Origin: Leptolinea sp. UBA4782
GTDB lineage: Bacteria > Chloroflexota > Anaerolineae > Anaerolineales > Anaerolineaceae
DNA: 64,000 nt
NCBI GenBank assembly: GCA_002403095.1
Contig: DHHC01000003.1
Span: forward strand, 1 to 64,000
Direction: 5' to 3'
Below the pieces are notes generated by a model. That model was not told where the DNA came from. It did no database searches and saw nothing but the letters and a program-made list of their open reading frames with translations. This document shows positions 54,867 through 62,881 of this stretch, piece by piece; the stretch's first letter is position 1, and every line of letters begins with the position of its first letter. The translations under genes were made by a program, and so were the position numbers.

Positions 54867-55976
54867 TTAGCGGATTGCTATTGGGTTCTCTTTATCCACT
54901 GATGGGTCAAAGATATGGAAGTTATCCATATTAAACATCACCTGTACATGCTGCCCGAAGGTAAAGCGGGTGCGGGGATCGACACGGGCAATGTAAGATG
55001 CACCGCTGACCAGGTAGAGGAAGATTTCATTACCCATTAACTCGGTTACTTCAACCTTGGCTTCAACAGGTGCGGCATGAATGCCCACAGGAACATATTC
55101 AGGATTGTGGACATCTTCCGGCCGGATACCGAAAATAACTTCCTTGCCGGCATGCGGGGCATACGTGCTGAACTTCTCATCCGGGATCTTGACAGAGAAA
55201 GCGCCGCAATCGGCAAACAGGGTGCTGTCCTCTTTCTTCAGCTTGGCGGGGAAGAAGTTCATGGCAGGTGAGCCAATGAAACCGGCAACAAACTGGTTGT
55301 TGGGTTTATCGTACAGGGTCTGCGGGGTATCCAGCTGCTGCAGAATGCCTTTGTTCATGACGGCAATACGGGATGCCATGGTCATGGCTTCTGTCTGGTC
55401 ATGCGTCACGTAAATAAATGTGGTCTGCAGCCTGTGGTGCAGCTTGCTGATTTCAGCACGGGTCTGCACGCGCAGTTTGGCATCCAGGTTGGAAAGCGGC
55501 TCATCGAAAAGGAATACTTTTGGTTCACGCACGATGGCGCGACCTACAGCCACACGCTGGCGCTGACCGCCGGAAAGTTCACGCGGCTTGCGTTTGAGCA
55601 GGTGTTCGATTCCGAGGGTCTTGGCAGATTCTTCCACCCGGCGTTCAATCTCATCCTTGGGGATGTGGCGCAGTTTCAGGCCGAAAGCCATATTGTCATA
55701 CACACTCATGTGGGGATACAAAGCGTACGACTGGAACACCATGGCGATATCACGGTCTTTGGGTGGGATATCATTAACAACCTTGTCACCGATCAACACC
55801 TCGCCATCGCTTACCTCTTCAAGACCCGCCAGGCAGCGTAAGGCGGTTGTTTTACCGCAGCCAGATGGGCCGACCAGGACCAGGAATTCTTTATCGATAA
55901 TATCGATATTCAGGTCATCTAGCGCAGTAAAATCACCAAACTTTTTTGTAATGTGCTTGAAAGTTACACTTGCCAT
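54867..55976 (-). CDS. ugpC: UgpC/MalK-type sugar ABC transporter ATPase
   Basis: 369 residues. Walker A GPSGCGKTT, signature LSGGQRQRVAVGRA, Walker B VFLFDEPLSNLDAKLR, then the MOI/TOBE domain (FGIRPEDVHNPEYV). It energises a sugar or glycerol-phosphate importer whose permeases lie elsewhere, so it may serve several. GGAAGGAGGAAGAA precedes the ATG at 55976. Immediately downstream of the 6S RNA gene. Confidence 0.95.
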   Translation of the reverse strand: MASVTFKHITKKFGDFTALDDLNIDIIDKEFLVLVGPSGCGKTTALRCLAGLEEVSDGEVLIGDKVVNDIPPKDRDIAMVFQSYALYPHMSVYDNMAFGLKLRHIPKDEIERRVEESAKTLGIEHLLKRKPRELSGGQRQRVAVGRAIVREPKVFLFDEPLSNLDAKLRVQTRAEISKLHHRLQTTFIYVTHDQTEAMTMASRIAVMNKGILQQLDTPQTLYDKPNNQFVAGFIGSPAMNFFPAKLKKEDSTLFADCGAFSVKIPDEKFSTYAPHAGKEVIFGIRPEDVHNPEYVPVGIHAAPVEAKVEVTELMGNEIFLYLVSGASYIARVDPRTRFTFGQHVQVMFNMDNFHIFDPSVDKENPIAIR

Positions 55977-56060
55977 TTCTTCCTCCTTCCGGAACGAGTA
56001 TAGTGAGTCTATTATATGCCAAGGATCTAGAATCTGCAATTATATTAATAGCAATTAAAT

Positions 56061-56089
56061 GCAAACATCCGGGATTCCGGATGTTTTGC
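56061..56089 (-). terminator. hairpin behind the 6S RNA
   Basis: AAACATCCGG-GATT-CCGGATGTTT with outer GC/GC pairs (one bulged T). On the minus strand it follows the 6S RNA's own T-run and could be a backup terminator before ugpC. Confidence 0.65.
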
Positions 56090-56094
56090 AAAAA

Positions 56095-56263
56095 AGCCCC
56101 GCCATGCCGTGTGAGCTAAGTTTTGAACCTGCTTAGGCAGGTTTGTCCTTCTTCTCAGCTCCGCCTTGGCTAAAGCCTATCGCGTCACATCAGATAAGAT
56201 CGGACGTAATACTGAAACTGTTGGCTCAAAACCGGTTGTGTCTCATCACGAACACAGCAGGGT
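56095..56263 (-). ncRNA. ssrS: 6S RNA
   Basis: About 169 bases, the regulator that traps housekeeping RNA polymerase by mimicking an open promoter. The ends form a closing stem of about 15 pairs (5' CCCTGCTGTGTTCGTG with 3' CACGGCATGGCGGGG, one bulged T). The 5' half has GGTTTTGAGCC...GTTTCA, recalling CCTGAGCC...TTTCA of E. coli 6S. The 3' half has a hairpin AACCTGC/GCAGGTT running into TTCAAAA and CGGCAT, recalling GGTTCAA...CGGCAT there. A -10 TATAAA lies at 56270-56275, and a GC-rich end plus six T closes the gene. Confidence 0.82.
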
Positions 56264-56269
56264 ACTATT

Positions 56270-56275
56270 TTTATA
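56270..56275 (-). promoter_or_regulatory. -10 box of the 6S RNA promoter
   Basis: TATAAA on the minus strand, 6-7 bases before the proposed 5' end. No convincing -35 was seen. Confidence 0.55.
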
Positions 56276-56318
56276 CCACAATTAAAAGAAGGTGAACAGG
56301 TTTTTATTAAAACGCAGC

Positions 56319-56347
56319 TTGACTCTGCCTTCAGCCTCATTTATACT
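56319..56347 (+). promoter_or_regulatory. thpR promoter
   Basis: -35 TTGACT (56319-56324), 17-base spacer, -10 TATACT (56342-56347). The ATG at 56358 is 10 bases beyond, so mRNA has almost no leader. This also rules out the in-frame ATG at 56292. Confidence 0.75.
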
Positions 56348-56357
56348 CACATTAACA

Positions 56358-56936
56358 ATGAATTCTGTACGCGCATTTATTGCTTTACCCCTGCCCGAAA
56401 CTACAACCCGACAGCTCGGTCAATTCGTCAGCGATCTTAAGTCCCATGCACCGCGCGGATTGCGCTGGGTGGATCCCGGGAACATTCACCTGACCCTGAC
56501 ATTCCTTGGGGATACACCCCTTGAAAAGATAACACAGGTAGCCGCCCTCCTGGCTGATGCGGCCGTCAGCCAGGTTGCACCGGTTGTTCAATTCAACAGC
56601 CTGGGTGCGTTCCCAAATGCAGCCAGAATGCGGGTATTCTGGTTGGGGCTGCACCCCTCACCGGCAATTAATGATGTTTACACGAAGGTCAATCTGGCTT
56701 GCAAGGAATGCCAGCTGCCTTATGAAGATCGTCCTTATGTCCCGCACCTGACCCTTGCCCGTGTCCCGGATACTTTTCCCCAGGTGGAGAGAAGCCTGGC
56801 ATCTGCTTTATTGCAGCAGCATTCGCCGTTTGGGGAAGTTCCGGTAGTATTGAAAAAACTGGTAATTTTTAAAAGCGACCTGAAACCGGGTGGAGCAGTA
56901 TATACGCCGCTGCACATCTTTACCTTTAATAACTAA
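56358..56936 (+). CDS. thpR: RNA 2',3'-cyclic phosphodiesterase (2'-5' RNA ligase family)
   Basis: 192 residues. Two HxTx motifs: HLTL in NIHLTLTFLGD and HLTL in YVPHLTLARV, each supplying a catalytic His. It opens 2',3'-cyclic phosphates or ligates 2'-5' bonds in RNA. The start is set by the promoter. The rsfS gene follows after 13 bases. Confidence 0.92.
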   Translation: MNSVRAFIALPLPETTTRQLGQFVSDLKSHAPRGLRWVDPGNIHLTLTFLGDTPLEKITQVAALLADAAVSQVAPVVQFNSLGAFPNAARMRVFWLGLHPSPAINDVYTKVNLACKECQLPYEDRPYVPHLTLARVPDTFPQVERSLASALLQQHSPFGEVPVVLKKLVIFKSDLKPGGAVYTPLHIFTFNN

Positions 56937-56949
56937 CAGGAGGTTACAT

Positions 56950-57294
56950 CTGAACGCACTTGAGATAGCCCATGCAATCGTGGATGCCTTGGAAGAAAAG
57001 AAAGCGGAGAATATAGTCCTGATGGATGTCAGTACAGCCGCCCAATTTACAGATTATTTCATTATTTGTTCCGGAACCAGCGACCGGATGCTTAAAAGCC
57101 TGGGGGATTTTATCCTTGAGGAAGTCAGGAATAAATTCAAGATCCATGGGAAAATGGAAGGCAAAGCTGAAAATGGATGGGTACTGATCGACCTGGACGA
57201 TATTGTCATTCATATTTTCTTTGCCGACCAGCGCAAATATTACGCACTGGAAGACCTCTGGCAAAGCGGTAAAATCCTGCTTACTATCCAGTAA
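56950..57294 (+). CDS. rsfS: ribosomal silencing factor RsfS, CTG start
   Basis: 114 residues. NALEIAHAIVDALEEKKAENIVLMDV, TDYFIICSGTSDRMLKSLGDFI and GWVLIDLDDIVIHIFF are RsfS core blocks; it binds uL14 and blocks 30S-50S joining in starvation. A perfect AGGAGG (56938-56943) is 6 bases before CTG at 56950, exactly at the family N-terminus, and no ATG, GTG or TTG fits the frame nearby. An ATG codon start would drop part of the first helix. Confidence 0.9.
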   Translation: MNALEIAHAIVDALEEKKAENIVLMDVSTAAQFTDYFIICSGTSDRMLKSLGDFILEEVRNKFKIHGKMEGKAENGWVLIDLDDIVIHIFFADQRKYYALEDLWQSGKILLTIQ

Positions 57295-57304
57295 CTGCTT
57301 AATA

Positions 57305-57346
57305 TCAGGGAAGCAATAACTCTTTTGAGAGTCATTGCATCCCTGA
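57305..57346. terminator. bidirectional terminator
   Basis: TCAGGGA-GCAAT-ACTCT pairs with AGAGT-ATTGC-TCCCTGA with single mismatches, between convergent rsfS and bcp. Confidence 0.78.
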
Positions 57347-57387
57347 ATTATTAATTACTCCATATCCTGCAAAACTCTTCTTAAGTT

Positions 57388-57846
57388 CTACTTTATTACT
57401 GCCAGCACTTCTGCACTGTGGTCAGCCGGTTTGACGTTTTCGAACACCTTTACGATCTTCCCATCAGGGTCGATCAGGTAAGTCGTCCTGAACATGCCGT
57501 CATATTCCTTACCCATGTACTTCTTACGGCCCCAAACCCCATACTGGTCAGCAACCTTATGTTCCTCATCCGCCAACAGGCTAAAAGGAAGCTGGTACTT
57601 GGCTTTAAACTTGGCATGTGATGTTGGGCTGTCTTTGCTTACACCGAGGATGGTAACACCTGCTTTTTCATAAGCGCTGTAATCATCCCTGAAATTGCAG
57701 GCTTCGGTTGTGCATCCCGGGGTATCATCCTTAGGGTAGAAATAGAGTACTACCCATTTCCCGCGGTAATCTTTTAATGAGCGTTCTAACCCGGTTTCAT
57801 CGGGCAGTGTAAAGTCAGGTGCGATACTGTACTCAGGTAATATCAT
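57388..57846 (-). CDS. bcp: thiol peroxidase Bcp-type peroxiredoxin
   Basis: 152 residues. DFTLPDETG, WVVLYFYPKDDTPGCTTEACNFRD with peroxidatic Cys45 and the Cys 5 residues on (CTTEAC) as resolving residue. It reduces hydroperoxides. Unlike the fusion at 16242, it uses ordinary Cys codons. Confidence 0.95.
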   Translation of the reverse strand: MILPEYSIAPDFTLPDETGLERSLKDYRGKWVVLYFYPKDDTPGCTTEACNFRDDYSAYEKAGVTILGVSKDSPTSHAKFKAKYQLPFSLLADEEHKVADQYGVWGRKKYMGKEYDGMFRTTYLIDPDGKIVKVFENVKPADHSAEVLAVIK

Positions 57847-57921
57847 CTTGTCCTCCAGTCTTTCCTAATTCTATCAAGTGCATATTAGAAATATATATAA
57901 CTGTACAATGATTGTATCCTG

Positions 57922-59883
57922 TCACAGGACAACCTCGCCCATACGCGTCACGGTATAGCCCGGCATGGCTGCTACCCTGGCCTTGAAATCGCTGCTGTGC
58001 ATCAGGTCAAAAACCGGTGCCAACAGGCTGCTGTTGAAGAACAGTTGAGGGATACACAGATCGTACCGTTCCTGGTAAAGCGGGATGAAATCCAGGTTCA
58101 GGGCGCGCGCTGCGGCAGTCACTCCCAGTCCGCAATCCGCCCTACCGGATGCGACCGCTGCTGCGACAGCCAGGTGGGTATATTCTTCCTGTTCGTACCC
58201 CTGAACCTGGCTGCTGTCCAGTCCTGCCTGCTTCAGGTGATAATCCAGCAATACCCGTGTTCCCGCCCCGCGCTGGCGGTTGCTGAACCGCACATCAGCC
58301 CTGACAAGGTCCTGCAGTGCTGTGATTTTCTTCGGATTGCCCGGCAAGATAATTAGCCCCTGCTCGCGCTCTACCCACGTTACAAGCTTTACAGGCGTGT
58401 CCGGCAGGTAGCGGGTTATGTAACTCAGGTTATACTCCCCAGTCTCTTCGTCCAGCAAGTGAGTTCCAGCCATGTGGGTTTCGTTCCGGCGCACCGCCAG
58501 CAAGCCGCCCAGGCTGCCTACATTGGCAGAAACCAGCCTTCGGCTTTTTAGTTCCAATTCCTGTGCCACCAAGTCCAGGCTCATATCGTGCGAACCAATA
58601 CAGAAAATGGTCTCTTCAAGCGCCTGTGGAGACCTGTACAGGCGCACCTTTACTTTTGTACCAGGTTCTACCCCCTGGGTTCCGCGCGGCAGCAGCATCA
58701 AACCGTCTGCCCGTACCAATGAGGTAATCACCCCTGCCCCGCGCGTCAGCGGCGCTGCCAGCAATTCTTCCCCTACCCTGCCCAGCACCACCCGCACGAA
58801 GTCATCATCGCCTGCCGGTGAAGCCACCTTGCGGGTTATGCGCGCTTCCACTTCCTGCGCCTTGATTGGCGGGATGCCCAGCCATTTGTTGAGTAAAGGC
58901 TGGATAAAGATCTCCCCCGTCAATGCACAGGAAACCGGGTAACCGGGTACACCAAACACAGGGGTTTTCTTGCCGGTTCCGGTCTCATGGATCAGGCCGG
59001 CTATAACCGGGTGACCTGGGCGTACAGCCACACCATGAAAGAGCAGCTCGCCAAGGTCCTCAACAATCCGGGCTGAAAAATCTTCCGAACCTGCGGATGA
59101 ACCGGCATTTATCAGCACCAGGTCATTTTCTAAAGCAGCCTGGCGAACCTGGGCTGCAATCCGGTCATAGATATCCGGGACGATTGGGTAACGCTTCGGT
59201 TCACCGCCCCAGCCTCTTACCTGGGCTGCCAGTACAATGCTGTTGTACTCAATAATATCTCCGGCTTTTACTTTGGTGCCAACCGGCACCAGTTCTGTGC
59301 CAGTTGGGATGATTCCCACCTTCGGTTTGCGTGAAACCATAACCTGTTCAAAACCTGCCCCTGCAATAGCCCCCAAATCTACAGGACGCAGCATATGCCC
59401 GGCTGGCAACACCAGTTCTGTGGCGACGATATCCTCACCCATCGGGCGAACGTGCATCCAGGGAGTCAGGGCTGCCCTCAAACGCAGGGCATACGGTGAC
59501 CGGGTCATCGCAATGGATTGCCCGCCGGAGTTAAGCGGTTCTATGTTTTCAATCGGCACCACTGCATTCGCCCAACCTGGCAGCGGATCGCCGGTATCCA
59601 CATAAACAGCTTGCCCGCCCAGCACCAGGTCCATCGGGCTGGTAGGCATGGCTCCTGTTGTATCTTCTGCCCGCAGCGCAAAACCGTCCATTGCCGAAGC
59701 ATGGTAATGGGGGGAGGAGATCTGTGCCCAAACAGGCTCTGCCAGCACCCTTCCTGTAGCCTGTTCATCCAGCGGAACCTGTTCTTTTCCCAGCACCCGC
59801 CAGAGACCAGCCTGCTGAAGCATACCGGTCAAAGCATTCCAGGCAGTATCTAAAGGAATATCATGTAAGTAAACACCGCTCAT
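57922..59883 (-). CDS. MoeA fused to periplasmic-binding-protein-like domain
   Basis: 653 residues. Residues 1-415 are MoeA: HASAMDGFALRAEDT, VDTGDPLPGWANAVVPIEN, GIIPTGTELVPVG, NAGSSAGSEDF, GVPGYPVSC. Residues about 430-653 are a PBP-like domain (IFCIGSHDMSLDLVAQEL, YLPDTPVKLVTWVEREQGLIIL, VASGRADCGLGVTAAARAL), the build of molybdate/tungstate-cofactor proteins that may bind a metal or pterin. ATG at 59883 follows AGGAAGAACAC. Downstream of the stand-alone MoeA by 13 bases. Confidence 0.92.
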   Translation of the reverse strand: MSGVYLHDIPLDTAWNALTGMLQQAGLWRVLGKEQVPLDEQATGRVLAEPVWAQISSPHYHASAMDGFALRAEDTTGAMPTSPMDLVLGGQAVYVDTGDPLPGWANAVVPIENIEPLNSGGQSIAMTRSPYALRLRAALTPWMHVRPMGEDIVATELVLPAGHMLRPVDLGAIAGAGFEQVMVSRKPKVGIIPTGTELVPVGTKVKAGDIIEYNSIVLAAQVRGWGGEPKRYPIVPDIYDRIAAQVRQAALENDLVLINAGSSAGSEDFSARIVEDLGELLFHGVAVRPGHPVIAGLIHETGTGKKTPVFGVPGYPVSCALTGEIFIQPLLNKWLGIPPIKAQEVEARITRKVASPAGDDDFVRVVLGRVGEELLAAPLTRGAGVITSLVRADGLMLLPRGTQGVEPGTKVKVRLYRSPQALEETIFCIGSHDMSLDLVAQELELKSRRLVSANVGSLGGLLAVRRNETHMAGTHLLDEETGEYNLSYITRYLPDTPVKLVTWVEREQGLIILPGNPKKITALQDLVRADVRFSNRQRGAGTRVLLDYHLKQAGLDSSQVQGYEQEEYTHLAVAAAVASGRADCGLGVTAAARALNLDFIPLYQERYDLCIPQLFFNSSLLAPVFDLMHSSDFKARVAAMPGYTVTRMGEVVL

Positions 59884-59896
59884 GTGTTCTTCCTGT

Positions 59897-61132
59897 TTAG
59901 AGAGGCAAAACAAAAACCTGGTCACCGGCATTCAGTCCGGTGGCATCAGCCTGGATGAAAGCCAGCCCGTCAGCCCCGGCCAGGGTAAAAATCAAACTGC
60001 TTTTATAGAAAATCGGGTCAGCAACAAGCCTGCCATCCCCTTGCCGCAGGGTCACCGGGATCCAGTCTTCCCTGCCAGCCTGGGAGGCAATGTTTGTAGT
60101 AAGGACAGCCTGGTATCCTGCAGAAGGCAGGCTGATGTTCAGCCCAGCCAGCCGGCTAACCAGCCTGCTGACAAACAGGCGTGCGATCACCAGCGCACTG
60201 ACCGGGTTGCCGGGCAAACCGACTACCGGTTTACCATCACACACTGCGAAAATGGTCGGTTTGCCGGGTTTGATGTTGATGCCATGCACCATCACACCCG
60301 GTTTGCCGCAGCGGTTGATCACTTCGGATGTCAGGTCGCGGGTGCTTGCCGATGAACCTGCGGTGATAACCACCAGGTCAGCCTCCGTAAGGGCTTGCTT
60401 GAGCATACCTTCCAGGATACCTGGATCATCCGGGACAATCCCTTTCACTTCCGGCAGTCCGCCATACCTGGTTACCAGCGCTGCAAGTGAGTAACTGTTG
60501 ATATCCCGCACCTGGCCTGGCCGGGGTGTTACCTCGGGCGGAACCACTTCATCGCCTGAGGAGAGGATCGCCACCCTTGGCTGCCGGTACACTTTAACCT
60601 TTTCAATACCCAGCGCCAGCAAGCCGCCGAGCTGGGCTGGCTCAAGCTTGATCCCTGCTGGAAAAACCAGGTCACCAGTCTTCAAGTCTTCCCCTTTACG
60701 GACAACATTTTCGTGCAACCCGGCTGCTTTGTACACTTCCAGATCCTGAGGCGGCAACAACTGGGTGTGTTCCAGCATCACAACCGCGTCGGTCCCTTCA
60801 GGCAGTGCACCGCCGGTGTGGATTAAAGCCGCCTCACCCGGTTCGACCGCAAACTCCGGCATGGCACCCATGGGTACCTCTCCAACCAGGCGAAAAAAAG
60901 CCGGCAAGCTGTCACTGGCGCCGAAAGAATCGGCAGCCTTCACCGCATACCCATCGACCGTGCTGCGGTGGAACGGCGGGCTGTCTTCCGGGGAATTGAT
61001 CGCCTCAGCAGTAACACGGTTCAACGCGGTTACAACAGGGACAACCTCAATGCCTGGGTGGAACTCGGGAAGGTTGTTCAGCAAGAGCGTAAATGACTGT
61101 TCAGGTGGTTGCAAGGTGAGAAATTCCGGCAT
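59897..61132 (-). CDS. moeA: molybdopterin molybdenumtransferase MoeA
   Basis: 411 residues. PPFHRSTVDGYAVKAADSF, IHTGGALPEGTDAVVMLEHT, ILSSGDEVV, ITAGSSASTRDL and GLPGNPVSALV are full MoeA/gephyrin-E blocks. It inserts Mo or W into adenylylated molybdopterin. The two MoeA proteins in one operon may divide molybdenum and tungsten, as proposed in archaea (inference). Confidence 0.95.
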   Translation of the reverse strand: MPEFLTLQPPEQSFTLLLNNLPEFHPGIEVVPVVTALNRVTAEAINSPEDSPPFHRSTVDGYAVKAADSFGASDSLPAFFRLVGEVPMGAMPEFAVEPGEAALIHTGGALPEGTDAVVMLEHTQLLPPQDLEVYKAAGLHENVVRKGEDLKTGDLVFPAGIKLEPAQLGGLLALGIEKVKVYRQPRVAILSSGDEVVPPEVTPRPGQVRDINSYSLAALVTRYGGLPEVKGIVPDDPGILEGMLKQALTEADLVVITAGSSASTRDLTSEVINRCGKPGVMVHGINIKPGKPTIFAVCDGKPVVGLPGNPVSALVIARLFVSRLVSRLAGLNISLPSAGYQAVLTTNIASQAGREDWIPVTLRQGDGRLVADPIFYKSSLIFTLAGADGLAFIQADATGLNAGDQVFVLPL

Positions 61133-61134
61133 GG

Positions 61135-62067
61135 TTATCCTGTGAATAATGTAATAATTATGGAGTATAGCGTTACCGCTGCTGTGGCAAATGAAGTCAG
61201 GCGCAGCAGCCGCCAGTCTGGTTTGGCGCCGCTGGTAATGCGCACCATCTGGAACACCTGGAAAGCGGCAAGAGGCAGACTGAGCAGCATCGGCCAGATC
61301 AGCGACCAGGGCTGCCCCATCAATGCTGCCAGCATGACAAGCAGGTATGCTGCCAGTACCAGGATATTATGGACAAAAGACCCCTTCTGCCAGTTGATCC
61401 TTTCCAGCAGGCTGCCGCGTTCCAGATAGCTGCCTTTTCCATAGTGTTCAAACGATTGCGCCAGGAATAGCGCCAGCACCAGCAGCGCCAGGGGAAAGGT
61501 CAGCATGGATAAAACCCGGTTCAATTCCCCGGTTTGCAGCAAGTAGGACAGGGCAGGAATCACCACAGCCAGCAGGACTGCCTGGCTGATTTCTCCCCAA
61601 CCGGTATATGCCAGCCGGATTGGCGGAACACCGAAGAATAGCGCGATCAAGAAAGCAATCCCGAGCAGGATATACGTCCCGCCCGATAACCTGTGAATAC
61701 TTCCCAGAATGACAATACAAACTGCAGCTGCCGTGAGGGCGGTTAACCCGGCCAGCAGGAATATCTGGCGCGGCAGCTTGACAAAGCCTTCTGTTTCGGG
61801 GTTTTGGGCAACAATCCATTTCCCTTTGTAGGTCACATCAATCTGGTCGAAGTGGGCTTTCAGGTAAGAGCTGCTAACTTGCAAACTCAAAACAAGCACA
61901 AGCCCAAGCCAGAAGATATCCCAATCCACACCCGGGCCAAGGTAATCCAGCACCCCGATCCCCAGGAACGAAAAAGCAGCACCTGCAAGCAGGGTCCAAG
62001 GGCGGGAATAATACATCATCCATCCAGCCAGACCTGACGGGAGTCTTTTTTGTTTATCGCTGTTCAT
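61135..62067 (-). CDS. UbiA-family prenyltransferase-like membrane protein
   Basis: 310 residues, about nine transmembrane helices. The first Asp motif is degenerate: SSYLKAHFDQIDV instead of NDxxDxxxD, though Asp/Asp spacing survives. The second loop has YLERGSLLERINWQKG. It could be an active MenA-like enzyme or a divergent non-catalytic relative. It lies between the SDR (4-base overlap) and moeA (2-base gap), an unexpected place for lipid prenylation. Confidence 0.75.
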   Translation of the reverse strand: MNSDKQKRLPSGLAGWMMYYSRPWTLLAGAAFSFLGIGVLDYLGPGVDWDIFWLGLVLVLSLQVSSSYLKAHFDQIDVTYKGKWIVAQNPETEGFVKLPRQIFLLAGLTALTAAAVCIVILGSIHRLSGGTYILLGIAFLIALFFGVPPIRLAYTGWGEISQAVLLAVVIPALSYLLQTGELNRVLSMLTFPLALLVLALFLAQSFEHYGKGSYLERGSLLERINWQKGSFVHNILVLAAYLLVMLAALMGQPWSLIWPMLLSLPLAAFQVFQMVRITSGAKPDWRLLRLTSFATAAVTLYSIIITLFTG

Positions 62068-62789
62068 ACTAACCCGTACCCGCCGTCAACATGGACGATC
62101 TCTCCAGTAATATACCCGTTCTTGACCAGAAAAAGCACCGTCCTGACAATGTCCTGCTCACTGCCTGCCTTTCGGACTGGCACTTTATTGACAAGCTTTT
62201 CCCATTCCTCCGGTGATGTATCCGGTGAAGGCAGTATTAAACCCGGAGCAATTGCGTTCACCCTGACAGATGGTGCAAAAGCCCTGGCACTCAGCCTGGT
62301 GAGCGTTTCAAGCCCCGCTTTGCTTACGGTGTAGGCGCTAAAATTAGTCCAGGTTTTACTTGCCCCGGTATCTGTCAAATTTATGATTACCCCGCCAGCA
62401 TGCATTCGGCTGGCAGCTTCCTGGATGCACAGCAGCGGCGCGCGCAGGTTGATATTTAAGGTTTCATCCCAGTCTTCAGGCGAAATGTGCCCAACCTTAC
62501 CGGGTTTCATCATAGAAGCAGAATTGATAAGTACCTTCAGGTCAAGTCCGGCCGCATCAACTTCTAAAAACATTGATTTTATCTGGACAGGATCGCTTAA
62601 ATCTGCCTGAAAAAGGAAAACCGGCACACCCTGTTCTCTGATCGTCCGGGCAGTTTCTTCAGCCTCATTTTCAGAGCGGTTAAAGTGCAGGCCGATTGCA
62701 TAGCCTTCTTGAGCAAGTCCAAGCGCGATCGCTTTTCCCAGCCTGCGGGCGGCACCTGTCACCAGGGCAAGAGAGGGTTTCGTTTCCAT
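62064..62789 (-). CDS. short-chain dehydrogenase (pteridine-reductase/FolM-like)
   Basis: 241 residues. TGAARRLGKAIALGLA cofactor motif; HFNRSENEAEE suggests NADPH preference; INSASMM, and catalytic YTVSK (Tyr/Lys). The RRLG and HFNRS features recall pteridine reductases such as FolM and PTR1, which fits a molybdopterin operon, but classical SDR activity is equally possible. First gene of the operon. Confidence 0.82.
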   Translation of the reverse strand: METKPSLALVTGAARRLGKAIALGLAQEGYAIGLHFNRSENEAEETARTIREQGVPVFLFQADLSDPVQIKSMFLEVDAAGLDLKVLINSASMMKPGKVGHISPEDWDETLNINLRAPLLCIQEAASRMHAGGVIINLTDTGASKTWTNFSAYTVSKAGLETLTRLSARAFAPSVRVNAIAPGLILPSPDTSPEEWEKLVNKVPVRKAGSEQDIVRTVLFLVKNGYITGEIVHVDGGYGLV

Positions 62790-62847
62790 AGGGTAACCTT
62801 ACATTTATTCTAACATGGAAGGTCAAGCTGCTTTTTCGAAAGAAGTT

Positions 62848-62853
62848 TATAAT
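62848..62853 (+). promoter_or_regulatory. -10 box before the threonine dehydratase gene
   Basis: TATAAT about 29 bases before the ATG; no good -35 identified. Confidence 0.5.
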
Positions 62854-62881
62854 TTACAGGATAACTTTTAGCAGGTACCCA

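Noticed and set aside
56095..56263. 6S RNA on the plus strand
   Set aside because: AAGTTTTGAACC on + looked suggestive, but the -10 box, terminator T-run, and the order of conserved blocks all fit the minus strand.
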